Positions 8,304 through 17,558 are shown, counted from the stretch's first letter. The stretch: DNA of 64,000 bases from JBBDWR01 sp040902745 (GCA_040902745.1 JBBDWR010000012.1:1-64000); one strand, 5' to 3'. Numbers and translations: made by a program. Notes: generated by a model from the letters alone, not told the origin.

Positions 8304-9890
8304 ATGCAACGCCTCCGAGGCTTCGTAGCGAGCCCCGTACTCGCTATCGTCACGATCACCGTGCTCGCAGGCGCGTTGCGGTTCTCCGGCCTTGGCGACC
8401 CGCCCGACCGGATCTTCGACGAGGTCTACTACACCAAAGCAGGATGTCTGTTCGTCGGCTTCGACCGATCGCAGTGCGCGATCACCTCGGACCCGGAGAA
8501 AACGTGGGCGGATTCGTACAACGACACCGGTTCATGGGTACACCCGCCGCTCGGCAAGTGGGCGATAGGCGTCGGTCAGCTCCTCTTCGGGCGTGACGCG
8601 TTCGGGTGGCGGTTCGTGCCCGCGCTCGCGGGCGCGCTCATGGCCGGACTGATCGCGCTGCTCGCCTTCCTCTTGTGGCGACGCGCGGTCTGGGCGTGGA
8701 TCGCCGGACTCTTGATGGCCACGGAACACCTGAGCTTCGTGCAGTCGCGGATCGCGACGCTCGACGGTCTTTTGGCGTTCTGGGTCGTGCTCGCGTTCAT
8801 CTTCGTCGTTCTCGATCGAGGGTGGGTGCAGCGCCGCACAGACCGAGCGATCGAAACGCTCGACGGTCCCGACGCCTTGTTGCCGATCGCCGGCGGCAGC
8901 ACAGACGTGGGCTCGCAGCCCGAACCCTCGCCGCCCTCCCACGCCACTCCGACCCAAGGGGTGCAGCAGCCGGTCCTCGAGGACCCTGGGCGCGTCGACC
9001 GTGTCCCGTCACCGATCTGGCGTCCGTGGCGGTTCGCCGCCGGGATCGCCCTCGGGGCAGCCGTCGCGACGAAATGGTCGGGGGCGCTGGCGCTGCTCGC
9101 CGCGATCGTCGTGTCGGTCGGGTGGGAACGAACGCGACGCTACCGCGCCTGGGAACCGCACCCCGTACGCCGCGCCGTGGTCGAGGAGAGCTTCGGCATC
9201 GTCCTGGCTTTCGTGCTCCTGCCGCTGCTCGTCTACTGGGCTTCCTACATCGGTTACTTCCTGGACTTCGGGTGGAGCCCGGCGGAGTGGCTACGGCTAC
9301 AGGGACGGATGTTCTCGTTCAGCCGCGAGCTCGACCCCCTCAACGGCAAGGGCGAGCCGATCCATCCCTACCTGTCCGCCGCGTGGCAGTGGATCCTCGA
9401 CGCGCGTCCGATCGCGTATTTCGTCGAGAACCGCGGCGAGATCCGGCGCGAGATCCTCGCCGTGGGCAACCCCGTCGTGTTCTGGACGAGTCTCGTCGCG
9501 CTCCCGGCGCTCGCGATCGCGTGGCGGCGAGCGCGCGACTGGACGGCGGGCTTCTTGCTCATCGTGATCGCCGTGCAGCTGCTCCCGTGGATGGTGATCG
9601 AGCGACCGAAATTCTTCTTCTACATCGCGCCGATCGCTCCGTTCCTGGTGCTCGCGGTGACGTGGCTCGTGCGACAGCTGGCCCGGTGGCGCATCGACCC
9701 GCAGGAAGCCGATGACGACGAGCGGGGCGTGCACCCGCTGTTGCCGGTCGCGGCACTGATCGTGCTCGGGAGCGTCGCAGCGTTCATCTGGTTCTGGCCG
9801 GTGCTCACCGGAGATCCGCTGACGCTGGACCAGTGGCAACTCCGGATCTGGTTCGACGGCACGACCTGGTCGCGATTCAACTGGGTGTGA
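8304..9890 (+). CDS. pmt: Dolichyl/polyprenyl-phosphate-mannose-protein mannosyltransferase
   Basis: Pmt transfers mannose from polyprenyl-phosphate-mannose to Ser/Thr of secreted proteins on the outer face of the membrane. The 528-residue protein is a multi-pass GT39-type enzyme with the first-loop acidic motif FDEVYY (38-43; the DE pair is catalytic in the family), about ten membrane segments and a C-terminal four-helix PMT module ending in FNWV. A proline-rich loop (about 185-240) is longer than usual. The start at ATG 8304 sits where family homology begins. Adjacency to rsmI matches the mycobacterial arrangement. It could glycosylate the several secreted proteins encoded in this window. 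Confidence 0.93.
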   Translation: MQRLRGFVASPVLAIVTITVLAGALRFSGLGDPPDRIFDEVYYTKAGCLFVGFDRSQCAITSDPEKTWADSYNDTGSWVHPPLGKWAIGVGQLLFGRDAFGWRFVPALAGALMAGLIALLAFLLWRRAVWAWIAGLLMATEHLSFVQSRIATLDGLLAFWVVLAFIFVVLDRGWVQRRTDRAIETLDGPDALLPIAGGSTDVGSQPEPSPPSHATPTQGVQQPVLEDPGRVDRVPSPIWRPWRFAAGIALGAAVATKWSGALALLAAIVVSVGWERTRRYRAWEPHPVRRAVVEESFGIVLAFVLLPLLVYWASYIGYFLDFGWSPAEWLRLQGRMFSFSRELDPLNGKGEPIHPYLSAAWQWILDARPIAYFVENRGEIRREILAVGNPVVFWTSLVALPALAIAWRRARDWTAGFLLIVIAVQLLPWMVIERPKFFFYIAPIAPFLVLAVTWLVRQLARWRIDPQEADDDERGVHPLLPVAALIVLGSVAAFIWFWPVLTGDPLTLDQWQLRIWFDGTTWSRFNWV

Positions 9891-9984
9891 CGCGCGCCGA
9901 CAGTTGCGTTCGACGTCGCTCCGGCTGACCCTCGGTCACCGAGAACGGCTCCACAAGGCGCACCTTGGGTACGATGCTCCCCTG

Positions 9985-12048
9985 ATGCCGCGGCTGGAAC
10001 ATGTGAAGATCCCCATGGCCGACGGGGTGAAACTGTCCGCATACCTCGTGTTCCCCGACGACGGCGGACCCTGGCCCGCGGTCCTCGAGGCGCTCCCCTA
10101 CCGCAAGGACGACCTGACCCTCGGGTACAAACCCGAATACGAGCGGCTCGCGTCCGAAGGCGGTTACGCGGTGTGCCGCCTCGACGTTCGCGGCACCGGT
10201 TCATCGCAGGGCCGGGCCGTCGACGAGTACCCCCGGCAGGAACAACAGGACCTCGTCGAAGTGATCGCGTGGCTCGCCGGGCAACCCTGGTGCACCGGCG
10301 CGATCGGGATGTACGGCACGTCGTACTCGGGATTCAACTCGATCCAGATCGCGATGGAACGTCCGCCACAACTCAAAGCTATCATCCCGATCTTCGCGAC
10401 CGACGACCGGTTCGGGGACGACGTCCACTACTACGGCGGCGCGAAGAAGCAGCTCGACATGATCGACTACCCCGCTTACATGACGGCGATGAACGCGCTG
10501 CCGCCCTCGCCTCGCATCTACGGCGACGGATGGCGCGAGGAGTGGGAACGACGGGTGATCGGCAACGAGCCCTGGGTACTCACCTGGTTGGAGCACCAGC
10601 GTTTCGACGACTACTGGAAGCACGGCTCCCTGCTCATCGACTACGGCGCGATCGAGGCGGCGACGATGATCGTCGCCGGCTGGGCCGACGGCTACCGCAA
10701 CAACTCGCTACGAACGCTCGAGCGGCTCACCTGTCCCAAACGGCTCCTGTTCGGTCCGTGGGCTCACGCCTCGATCGAGGACTCGGACCCGGGACCCAAC
10801 ATCGACATCGTCGCGGAGCACCTGCGCTGGTGGGACCGCTGGCTCAAGGGCATCGACAACGGGATCGACCGCGAGCCGGAGATCGTGCTGTTCGCCCGGC
10901 GATCCACTCCGCCCTCACCCACCCTGAAGGAATACCGCGGGGATTGGCGGTTCGAGCAGAGCTGGCCCGTTGATCGGCTGACCGACGCACCCTTCGAACT
11001 GGAGAAAACACGGACGCTGGCCTCATCCGACGCCGGTCCGGACGCGTTGCAGGTACGCGGCGACACCGGGTGGACCGCGTGGATCAGCTGCGCCGGTGGC
11101 CTCCCCTGGGGGCTGCCCGACGATCAGCGTCCGGACGAAGCGTTCTCCCTCGTGTACCAGTGGGAACCGCTGGAATCCGAACTCGAGATCCTCGGGCACC
11201 CGACGCTCGAGGTCACCGTCTCATCCTCGGCGCCGATCGCCTACCTCGACGCCAAACTCTGCGACGTGTTCCCCGACGGGCGTTCCTCGCTCGTGACCCG
11301 CGGCATGTTGAACCTTGCCCATCGAGACTCGCGCGAAGATCCCTCTCCCTTGGAACCCGGCCGTCCCTACCGAGTTTCGTTCCCCCTGGAGGTCACGTCG
11401 TGGATCTTCGAGGAAGGCCACACGATCCGCCTCGACATCGCCGGCGGCGACTGGCCGAACGCCTGGCCTCCACCCGAACCGGTCACGCTCACGATCGATC
11501 GAACGGGATCGGTCATGACCCTGCCGGTGATCGACGGGCCGAGCCCGGTGACGCAGCGGCCGACGCTTTCCCCGCCGCGCACCGATGAACACGTCGGCGG
11601 CCGTCACGGCGGGGCCTCGGAACACATGGGGAGGCAGGACGGCGTGCCGATCTCGTCGGACGCGTCGACCGGCGACGTCCCCGCGCATCTCGTCCACCAC
11701 GGCGACGACGTCTGGTGGCGCATCGAGCACGACCAGCTGGCGCGCGAAACCCGTGCGGTCGCTGGCAGCGCGGGCGTCACCGAAGCGAACGGAGATCGGC
11801 CGCGGATCGACGAGCGCTACGAGGGACACGTGGCGGTGTCCTACGACGACCCCGGCCTGTCGCGAGCGCAGGGAAGGATCCGCTACGAGCTCTCCTGGCC
11901 CGAAGTCACGGCGACCAGCGAGCTGCGTCACCGTACCGTGAGCGACGCGAACGCCTACCATGTCGAGATCGAGCTGATCGTCAGCGAGAACGGCGAACAG
12001 CGATGGACCCGCCGTTGGGAGCGCGTGATCCCGCGGGATCACGCGTAG
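9985..12048 (+). CDS. CocE/NonD family hydrolase (X-Pro dipeptidyl-peptidase S15 type)
   Basis: This 687-residue alpha/beta-hydrolase belongs to the S15/CocE group of acyl esterases and peptidases. The nucleophile elbow is GTSYSG (111-116, Ser113), followed by a probable acid in GWADGYRN (about 236) and a histidine in GPWAHAS (about 259). A jelly-roll domain typical of CocE follows (about 330-520). About 130 more residues follow the usual C-terminus (roughly 555-687), longer than typical members. The substrate is unknown. The start is ATG 9985. A TACGAT box (9970-9975) ends 9 nt before it, suggesting a very short leader. Confidence 0.87.
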   Translation: MPRLEHVKIPMADGVKLSAYLVFPDDGGPWPAVLEALPYRKDDLTLGYKPEYERLASEGGYAVCRLDVRGTGSSQGRAVDEYPRQEQQDLVEVIAWLAGQPWCTGAIGMYGTSYSGFNSIQIAMERPPQLKAIIPIFATDDRFGDDVHYYGGAKKQLDMIDYPAYMTAMNALPPSPRIYGDGWREEWERRVIGNEPWVLTWLEHQRFDDYWKHGSLLIDYGAIEAATMIVAGWADGYRNNSLRTLERLTCPKRLLFGPWAHASIEDSDPGPNIDIVAEHLRWWDRWLKGIDNGIDREPEIVLFARRSTPPSPTLKEYRGDWRFEQSWPVDRLTDAPFELEKTRTLASSDAGPDALQVRGDTGWTAWISCAGGLPWGLPDDQRPDEAFSLVYQWEPLESELEILGHPTLEVTVSSSAPIAYLDAKLCDVFPDGRSSLVTRGMLNLAHRDSREDPSPLEPGRPYRVSFPLEVTSWIFEEGHTIRLDIAGGDWPNAWPPPEPVTLTIDRTGSVMTLPVIDGPSPVTQRPTLSPPRTDEHVGGRHGGASEHMGRQDGVPISSDASTGDVPAHLVHHGDDVWWRIEHDQLARETRAVAGSAGVTEANGDRPRIDERYEGHVAVSYDDPGLSRAQGRIRYELSWPEVTATSELRHRTVSDANAYHVEIELIVSENGEQRWTRRWERVIPRDHA

Positions 12049-12080
12049 CACGAGGTCGAGCGGTCCCACGGCGTCCGTCG

Positions 12081-12106
12081 CCCGTCGTCGGATCGTCACC
12101 GACGGG
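12081..12106 (+). terminator. Putative hairpin terminator between convergent genes
   Basis: CCCGTCG and CGACGGG form a 7-bp stem with a 12-nt loop in the 66-bp gap after the hydrolase. The downstream side is T-rich but has no long T-run. Confidence 0.4.
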
Positions 12107-12114
12107 AGATGTTG

Positions 12115-12621
12115 TTACGCGTGCGGCGCCTGCACCTGTGCGGTGCGACGAACCTTCGCGATCGGCGTGATGACGACTGGATCGTCGCGGAACAACGCCT
12201 GGGTCGACATCGCGATCGACATCCGATACGAGCCCGCACGGAAGACGACCGACTCCCGCCGGGCCACGGCCGGATCCACGTACATCGGAGCAAGGAAGAA
12301 GAGCCCCTGCGGAGGCACCGCTCCAGGCTCGTAGTCGGGGAACGAACGAGCCAGCTCCGTCGATCCGGCGATGCGTGCCTCCGGGTCCCGCAGCGCCGCC
12401 CTAGCGAGCTCGACGTCCAGATCTTCCAGGTCCGGGAGCACCATCAGCGCATGCCCGAGTGACGTCACCATCACCACGGTCCGCACGAAGTCGTCGGGAT
12501 CCAGCCCGTGCGGATGGGCGCCGCGCACCTCGAAGGCGTCGGCTGGGCGCGGGTCACCGTGCGAGATCACCAGGAAGGTGACCCCGCGACCACGCATATA
12601 TTCCAAGAACCGTACCGACAT
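12115..12621 (-). CDS. YbaK/EbsC-family protein (aminoacyl-tRNA deacylase-like)
   Basis: The 168-residue protein matches the YbaK/ProX editing-domain pattern, with LGHALMVLPDLEDLDVE in the middle, a FPDYEPGAVPPQG motif (about 97-109) that is highly characteristic of the family, and the C-terminal RAGSYRMSIAMST. Family members hydrolyse mischarged Cys-tRNA-Pro or Ala-tRNA-Pro in trans. The exact substrate here cannot be told. I chose ATG 12621 because GGGGGAGG lies 5 nt before it. An in-frame ATG at 12642 has no such site. The gene stands alone, convergent with the hydrolase. Confidence 0.85.
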   Translation of the reverse strand: MSVRFLEYMRGRGVTFLVISHGDPRPADAFEVRGAHPHGLDPDDFVRTVVMVTSLGHALMVLPDLEDLDVELARAALRDPEARIAGSTELARSFPDYEPGAVPPQGLFFLAPMYVDPAVARRESVVFRAGSYRMSIAMSTQALFRDDPVVITPIAKVRRTAQVQAPHA

Positions 12622-12778
12622 GGGTCCTCCCCCCTCGTGCATTCTTTGCCACGTCGGACGCGATCGATGCTACTCCCGACCCGATCCCCGATTGCTCCGC
12701 CGAAGGTCCCGATCTAGCGGCAAAGGTCCGAGCGCTCGGAGGCTACCTGACCCGACGTAGGCGACTCGAGGGGTGGAG

Positions 12779-13540
12779 CTATCCGCCGAACCCGGGCAAT
12801 CGATCGCGGAACACGATCCATCCGATACCGGCGCCGACGTCGAGCAGGAAGTGCGCGATCACGAGCGGCCACGTGCGGCGCCAGCGGGCGAATACCCATC
12901 CGAGCGCCAGGCCCATCGCGAGGTTGCCGAGGAAGCCACCCCACCCTTGGTAGAGGTGATACGAGCCCCGCAGCAGAGCGGACATCGCGATCGCCCCGAG
13001 GGTCGGCACGCGGAGCTGCTGCAGCCGCGTGATCAGATAGCCGGCGACGATCACCTCTTCGAGAAGGGCCGCCTCCGCAGCGTTCGCTATCAGCACCGGC
13101 ACCGTCCACCAGTGGCCGAGCGGAGGAGCGGGCACCACGAATCGGTTGACTCCAAGCTCGACCGCCAGCAGGTAGAACCCGACCCCGCACGCCCCGATCG
13201 CGACCGCCAGCAGGACGCCGAGGACCAGGTCGAAGCGAGCCCTGTCCCACGCGAGTCCGATCGCGCCGATCCCCTCGTCGTTGCGCCGTACGAGGAACAC
13301 CACGAGCCAGACGGGCGCCAGTCCGAACACGAAGCTCGCGAGCTGGCGTGCCAAGAGGACGTCCTGGCTGACCGAGGCAACCGTCACGCCCGACACCGGC
13401 GCCGTGAGGAGATCGATCACCGAGAACACCGCGCTGGCCAGTAGCGACAACGCGAGCACGACGAGCAGTTCTTCCGTGAGCCGACGAGGGGCGAGCGGCG
13501 CGGGAGGGATCGGCTCGTCGAAGGTCAACAGCGGCCGCAT
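12779..13540 (-). CDS. CPBP-type intramembrane protein (Abi/CAAX protease-like)
   Basis: This 253-residue integral membrane protein has about eight hydrophobic helices and the CPBP domain. Motif 1 has the paired glutamates (EE, 161-162) but reads EEVIVAGYL, without the arginine usually found four residues later. Motif 2 retains a histidine in SYHLYQGWGG (H195), and motif 4 is IAHFLLD (about 231). The missing Arg leaves open whether it is an active protease. A TAGGCT box (13552-13547) lies exactly 6 nt before ATG 13540, arguing for a leaderless start there instead of the adjacent GTG 13543. Confidence 0.82.
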   Translation of the reverse strand: MRPLLTFDEPIPPAPLAPRRLTEELLVVLALSLLASAVFSVIDLLTAPVSGVTVASVSQDVLLARQLASFVFGLAPVWLVVFLVRRNDEGIGAIGLAWDRARFDLVLGVLLAVAIGACGVGFYLLAVELGVNRFVVPAPPLGHWWTVPVLIANAAEAALLEEVIVAGYLITRLQQLRVPTLGAIAMSALLRGSYHLYQGWGGFLGNLAMGLALGWVFARWRRTWPLVIAHFLLDVGAGIGWIVFRDRLPGFGG

Positions 13541-13546
13541 CACGCA

Positions 13547-13552
13547 AGCCTA
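13547..13552 (-). promoter_or_regulatory. Putative -10 box for leaderless CPBP transcript
   Basis: TAGGCT on the minus strand ends 6 nt before ATG 13540. No ribosome site precedes that start. Confidence 0.5.
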
Positions 13553-13629
13553 GCTCCGGTTCGGTCGGGTCGGGCCTCCCGACGCACTAGACTGCGCGCT
13601 CACCGAGTCCGAACCGGGGAGCGCACGAC

Positions 13630-14850
13630 ATGGCAGCGATCGAGACCGCCGACCTCGTGATCGTTGGCGGAGGCACCATCGGCGGCTGGGCCGCGTGGTT
13701 CGCACACGAACACGGCGCGGACAAGATCGTGGTCCTCGAGCGGGGGCTCGTGGGTTCGGGCGCCTCGAGCCGGGCGGCGGGCGTCGTTCGCCAGCAGGGC
13801 GGTACGCCAGACACCGTGCGTCTCGGTGCCTTCAGCGTGGACTTCTACGCGCGACAGCAGGACCTGTTCGGCATCGACTCGGGGTTCCGGGAGCTCGGGT
13901 ACCTGATCCTTGCCGTGAGCGAGCGCGACGTCGCGGACGGTCGCGAGCGGATCGCGATGCAACAGGCTGCCGGCCTGGACGTTCGGTGGCTCGACGCCGC
14001 CGAAGCGTGTGAACTGAATCCGCCGCTCGCGGCGAGCGGGCACCGAGGCGGCAGCTACGTCGCCGAGGACGGGTACATCGATCCCCCTCGCAACGTCCTC
14101 GCCTACACCGCGGCCGCCCGACAAGCGCGTGTCGACCTCCGAGAACGCACCGCGTTCCTCGGGCTCGAGACACAGGCGGCCGGAAGCGGACGTGAGCGGG
14201 TGACGGCGGTGCGCACCGAGGGGGGGACGATCGCTACCGAACGCGTCCTGCTCACCGGAGGACCGACCCTGCGTGCGGTCGGGCGAACGCTCGGCGCGAA
14301 GATCCCGGTTGGCGCCGCGCGACATCAGTGCGTCGTCACCGAACCGCACGACGCGTTCGCGGTCGACCGCCTGCCGATGGTGTTCGACATCGGGGCCGGC
14401 ATCTACTGGCGACTCGAGGAGGGTGGCCTGTTGTGGGGCATGAGCAATCCGAACGAGACGCCGGGCGAGGCGACGCGGATCGACTGGCCGTACCTGCGCA
14501 CGATGGCCGAACGCCTCGGCGATCTCGTCCCCGTGACGACGTCGCTGGGGATGCGCAAGGCGTGGGCGGCGACGATCGACTACACACCGGACCACATGCC
14601 GCTGCTCGGTCCCGTGCGCCGGACCAACGGCACCCTGATCGAAGGAACGACGATCGCCAACGCCTGTGGCCACGGCATGATGTGGGGCCCGGCAGTGTCG
14701 AAGATCGCCGCTGACCTCGCCCTGACCGGCGCCACGGAACTGGTTCCCGATGCGGCGCTCTACCGGATGGACCGCTTCGACGAGCAGGGACGTTCTTCCC
14801 TGCCGGCCGATCCGATCGCCTTGCCGTTCCCGATCGACGCCGACGACTGA
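13630..14850 (+). CDS. FAD-dependent oxidoreductase, DAO family (sarcosine/glycine-oxidase-like)
   Basis: The 406-residue protein opens with the dinucleotide-binding motif VGGGTIGG (12-19), followed by the GASSRAAG motif (about 44-51) typical of D-amino-acid-oxidase-type flavoproteins. The C-terminal part has a DYTPDHMPLLG segment (about 317-327) that usually contacts the flavin ring, and GHGMMWGPAVSK (about 345-356). The substrate is probably an amine or N-methyl amino acid, but this is inferred. Good ribosome site (GGGGAGCG) before ATG 13630. A TAGACT box near 13588-13593 may be its -10. Confidence 0.85.
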   Translation: MAAIETADLVIVGGGTIGGWAAWFAHEHGADKIVVLERGLVGSGASSRAAGVVRQQGGTPDTVRLGAFSVDFYARQQDLFGIDSGFRELGYLILAVSERDVADGRERIAMQQAAGLDVRWLDAAEACELNPPLAASGHRGGSYVAEDGYIDPPRNVLAYTAAARQARVDLRERTAFLGLETQAAGSGRERVTAVRTEGGTIATERVLLTGGPTLRAVGRTLGAKIPVGAARHQCVVTEPHDAFAVDRLPMVFDIGAGIYWRLEEGGLLWGMSNPNETPGEATRIDWPYLRTMAERLGDLVPVTTSLGMRKAWAATIDYTPDHMPLLGPVRRTNGTLIEGTTIANACGHGMMWGPAVSKIAADLALTGATELVPDAALYRMDRFDEQGRSSLPADPIALPFPIDADD

Positions 14851-14880
14851 CGCGGCGCCGCCGACCCGGACGGGGCTTCG

Positions 14881-15630
14881 TCAGTCGAGAGCCGGATCCC
14901 CGCCACGGACGAGCGCGAGGTCGACGTCGCGCAGGCGCACCTGCACCATGATCAGCTCGGTCGTCTCCTCTGCCTGCAGCGCGATGCGCTCCTCCCCGCC
15001 GATCCGGGCGGCGTCCCCGGTCCGCAACACCTCGTCGCCCAGGCGGAGGGCTCCCTCGATCACGTAGAGGTATGCGCCCTGGTCGGCCTCGAAGTCGTGC
15101 TTGACGGTGGCGCCTGGGTGCAGGCGTCCGACGAAGACGCTCGCATCCTGGTGGATCTTCACTGCGTCGCCGCCCGAGCGGGACATCGCCTCGAGCAGAC
15201 GGTCGGTGCGGTCGGTTTCGGTGAACACCCGCTGTTCCACGCCCGGCTGCAACCCGACCTGCTCGGGCATGATCCACATCTGGATGAAACGCATCGGCTC
15301 AGCCGCACTGCCGTTCTTCTCCGAATGCCATGCGCCGGAACCGAGCGTCATGCGCTGCACCGATCCCGCGGGAAGCATCCCTTCGGGTCCGCCCACGTTG
15401 TCCTCGTGCGCGAACGTTCCTTCGACGACGTAGGTCAGCCCTTCGATATCGCGATGCGGGTGCAGGGGCCACACTGCACCGGGGATCAGGCGGTCGTCGT
15501 TGAACACCCGCAGGGTTCCCCATTGCATCCACGCCGGGTCGCGGTAGCTGTCGAAGGAGAAGTGCCAACGGGCGCGGAACCAGTCGCCCTCTACGTCGCT
15601 GATCTCGTCATCGCGTCGAACCGTGATCAT
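14881..15630 (-). CDS. Pirin-family cupin protein
   Basis: The 249-residue bicupin shows the pirin metal-binding signature HPHRDIEGLTYVVEG (about 57-71) and the conserved GAWHSEKN (about 100-107). Bacterial pirins such as YhhW can act as quercetin 2,3-dioxygenases or as redox-linked regulators, and the role here is unknown. The canonical HPHRGFE is changed to HPHRDIE. Strong ribosome site AAGGGGGAGCG right before ATG 15630. Convergent with the DAO oxidoreductase. Confidence 0.9.
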   Translation of the reverse strand: MITVRRDDEISDVEGDWFRARWHFSFDSYRDPAWMQWGTLRVFNDDRLIPGAVWPLHPHRDIEGLTYVVEGTFAHEDNVGGPEGMLPAGSVQRMTLGSGAWHSEKNGSAAEPMRFIQMWIMPEQVGLQPGVEQRVFTETDRTDRLLEAMSRSGGDAVKIHQDASVFVGRLHPGATVKHDFEADQGAYLYVIEGALRLGDEVLRTGDAARIGGEERIALQAEETTELIMVQVRLRDVDLALVRGGDPALD

Positions 15631-15727
15631 CGCTCCCCCTTCCGCGGCGCCGGTCGAACGAGTGATCCGGTCGCGCTCGAAGGGACCAGCCTAACGGGGG
15701 TGGATATCGCCAGGGGTGCGACGCGGG

Positions 15728-16186
15728 CTAGAGGCCGCCGGTGCACTCGGCCGCGGTCTGCGCGTCCTGCGTGCCCTGGACGATCGTGGGCCCGGTGGCC
15801 GCGCTGCACAGCGTCTGGCCGGACTCCGCCTTGGAGACGAGGACGACCGTGGTCGGCGTGACGCCGCGGATCGAGACCACGCCGACCTGCGCGGGACCGC
15901 TCGAGTAGCGCACGCTGGGATCGTTCTGGGTCGCGACGGCCGGAGAATAGCCGGTGAAGCTGCCGTTCTCCGCGAAGTAGACCTGGGCGCCCCGCATCGC
16001 CGTGTCGAGGGCGAGCTGGGTCTGGACGCTCTCGGCCCTTGGGATCTGCTCGATCGCGGTCGACGCCGCGTCGGTCTCCGCGCGTCCCATGAAGACGAAC
16101 GCCGCCGCCGCGATCGCGCCGACGACCAGCGCCGCGACGAGCGCGGTTCCCATGCCGATCTCGCCCCGCTGTCCGTGCCCGTGCAT
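15728..16186 (-). CDS. Pilin-like membrane-anchored protein, atypical N-terminus
   Basis: The 152-residue protein has one N-terminal hydrophobic helix (about residues 12-32) and an external domain containing QVYFAENGSFTGYSP, a pattern seen in the globular heads of actinobacterial type IV pseudopilins. It has two cysteines near the C-terminus. It lacks the usual prepilin peptidase site with Glu at +5. Instead GEIGMGTAL precedes the helix. I chose ATG 16186, preceded by AAGGGG. A longer frame to 16258 exists. The function could be a minor pilin or simply a membrane-anchored protein. Confidence 0.6.
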   Translation of the reverse strand: MHGHGQRGEIGMGTALVAALVVGAIAAAAFVFMGRAETDAASTAIEQIPRAESVQTQLALDTAMRGAQVYFAENGSFTGYSPAVATQNDPSVRYSSGPAQVGVVSIRGVTPTTVVLVSKAESGQTLCSAATGPTIVQGTQDAQTAAECTGGL

Positions 16187-16280
16187 CCCGCACCCCTTAG
16201 GAGCCGGGTTTCGCCTCGTGGCCGGCTCTTTTGACCCATCGGCGCAGGTGGGAATCAACTTGATCGTCCCGCGAGGGGGA

Positions 16281-16514
16281 TCAGAACTGGATCACGGGGC
16301 AGGTCAGCGTGCGGGTGACGCCTTCGACCTCCTGGATCGGCAACACGATCGCTTTCGCGAGTTCGTCCAGGTCCGGCGACTCGACCCGAGCGATCACGTC
16401 GTAGGGGCCCGTGACCCCCTCGACGGAGACGATCCCGTCGACCGACTGGACCGCCAGCGTGACTGCATGCGCCTTGCCCACCTCGGTCTGGATCAGGATG
16501 TACGCGTTGACCAC
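16281..16514 (-). CDS. Stand-alone Lrp/AsnC ligand-binding (RAM) domain protein
   Basis: This 77-residue protein is one alpha/beta RAM domain, as at the C-terminus of Lrp/AsnC regulators, without a DNA-binding helix-turn-helix. It begins VVNAYILIQTEVGKA and contains the core GPYDVIARVE. Stand-alone RAM proteins are common in actinobacteria and may bind amino acids. GTG 16514 was chosen because GGGGGAG lies just before it. An ATG at 16529 lacks a ribosome site. Confidence 0.88.
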   Translation of the reverse strand: MVNAYILIQTEVGKAHAVTLAVQSVDGIVSVEGVTGPYDVIARVESPDLDELAKAIVLPIQEVEGVTRTLTCPVIQF

Positions 16515-16609
16515 GGCTCCCCCTCTCATGCGCGGAACGCGCGCTTCGCGCGGCATCGTATGCCGAAACCCGGGGCCGATGCGACGCGACGCAACCACGA
16601 GGAAGAGCG

Positions 16610-17554
16610 TCAGCTCGTCGGCGCGGTGACGTCCGCCTGTGCGGCGAGCGCGCGGGCCCGGGAGGGTTCCAAGCGGCCAGCGCCGGGAAGCTCCGCGTTC
16701 GCTGCGGCGGCCCCGAGTGCGAGGCGCAGCGCGTCGTCAAGGTCGTCGCCCTGGTCCAGGCCGACGACGAGTCCGGCGAGGAACGAGTCGCCGCTTCCGA
16801 CCGGGTAACGCCCGCGGACGTACAGGGTTCCCTCCAGCGCCGACCCGTCGGGAGCGACGAGCACGACACCCTTCGCTGCTCGGGTGACGATGCCCGCGTG
16901 TCCCGACCCGCCCGCGAGTCGTCGGAGCTCCTCGGCGGCCGCCAAAGACCCACCGCGCTTCTTCGTCGACCTGCCCACGAGGTTCGCGGCCTCGATCCGG
17001 TTCACCTTCACGATGTCGGGTCGCGCCTGCAACGCGTTCGCCAGGTGCTGTTCCGCAGCGTCGAGCGCGACGCGCACGCCGGCCGCACGCGCCTCCGCCA
17101 CGATCCGGCGGTACCCGTCCTCCGGTGACCCTGGGGGCAGCGATCCGGAGATCGTGAGCCACGTCGCTCCCGGGAGCAGCTCAGCGATCGCCTGTTCGAG
17201 TTCCGGCCACGCACTCGAGGGGATCTCCGAACCGTATTCGTAGAACTCGGTGAGTTTGCCGGACTTCCGATCCGCGACCGACAGTGAGGTGCGGGTCTCC
17301 CCGTGGGCCCAGACGAACGACCCCTTGACCCCCTCGGCGGCCAGCGCCTCCTCGATCCACTTGCCCGCGTGGCCGCGCAACAACGACACGGCGCGCACGT
17401 CCCCCCCGAGGGCGTTCGCGGCCCGTGCGACGTTGAGCCCCTTGCCTCCCGCCACCTGCACGAAACCGCGCGGGCGGTGGATCGCCTCCACCTGAAGCCG
17501 ATCCACCTCGAACAGCTTGTCGATCGAGGGATTGGCGGACAGGCAAACGATCAT
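16610..17554 (-). CDS. PfkB-family hexose kinase, 1-phosphofructokinase-type
   Basis: The 314-residue kinase begins MIVCLSANPSIDKLFEVD, the usual start of the FruK/LacC/PfkB hexose-kinase subgroup. It carries GGKGLNVA (37-44) and the catalytic-loop motif GSGDSFLAG (253-261; Asp256 as base). The subgroup phosphorylates fructose-1-P, tagatose-6-P or fructose-6-P, and the exact substrate is not visible. No PTS genes are nearby. The gene follows another PfkB kinase by only 4 bp, so the two are probably an operon. Confidence 0.85.
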   Translation of the reverse strand: MIVCLSANPSIDKLFEVDRLQVEAIHRPRGFVQVAGGKGLNVARAANALGGDVRAVSLLRGHAGKWIEEALAAEGVKGSFVWAHGETRTSLSVADRKSGKLTEFYEYGSEIPSSAWPELEQAIAELLPGATWLTISGSLPPGSPEDGYRRIVAEARAAGVRVALDAAEQHLANALQARPDIVKVNRIEAANLVGRSTKKRGGSLAAAEELRRLAGGSGHAGIVTRAAKGVVLVAPDGSALEGTLYVRGRYPVGSGDSFLAGLVVGLDQGDDLDDALRLALGAAAANAELPGAGRLEPSRARALAAQADVTAPTS

Positions 17555-17558
17555 CTCG

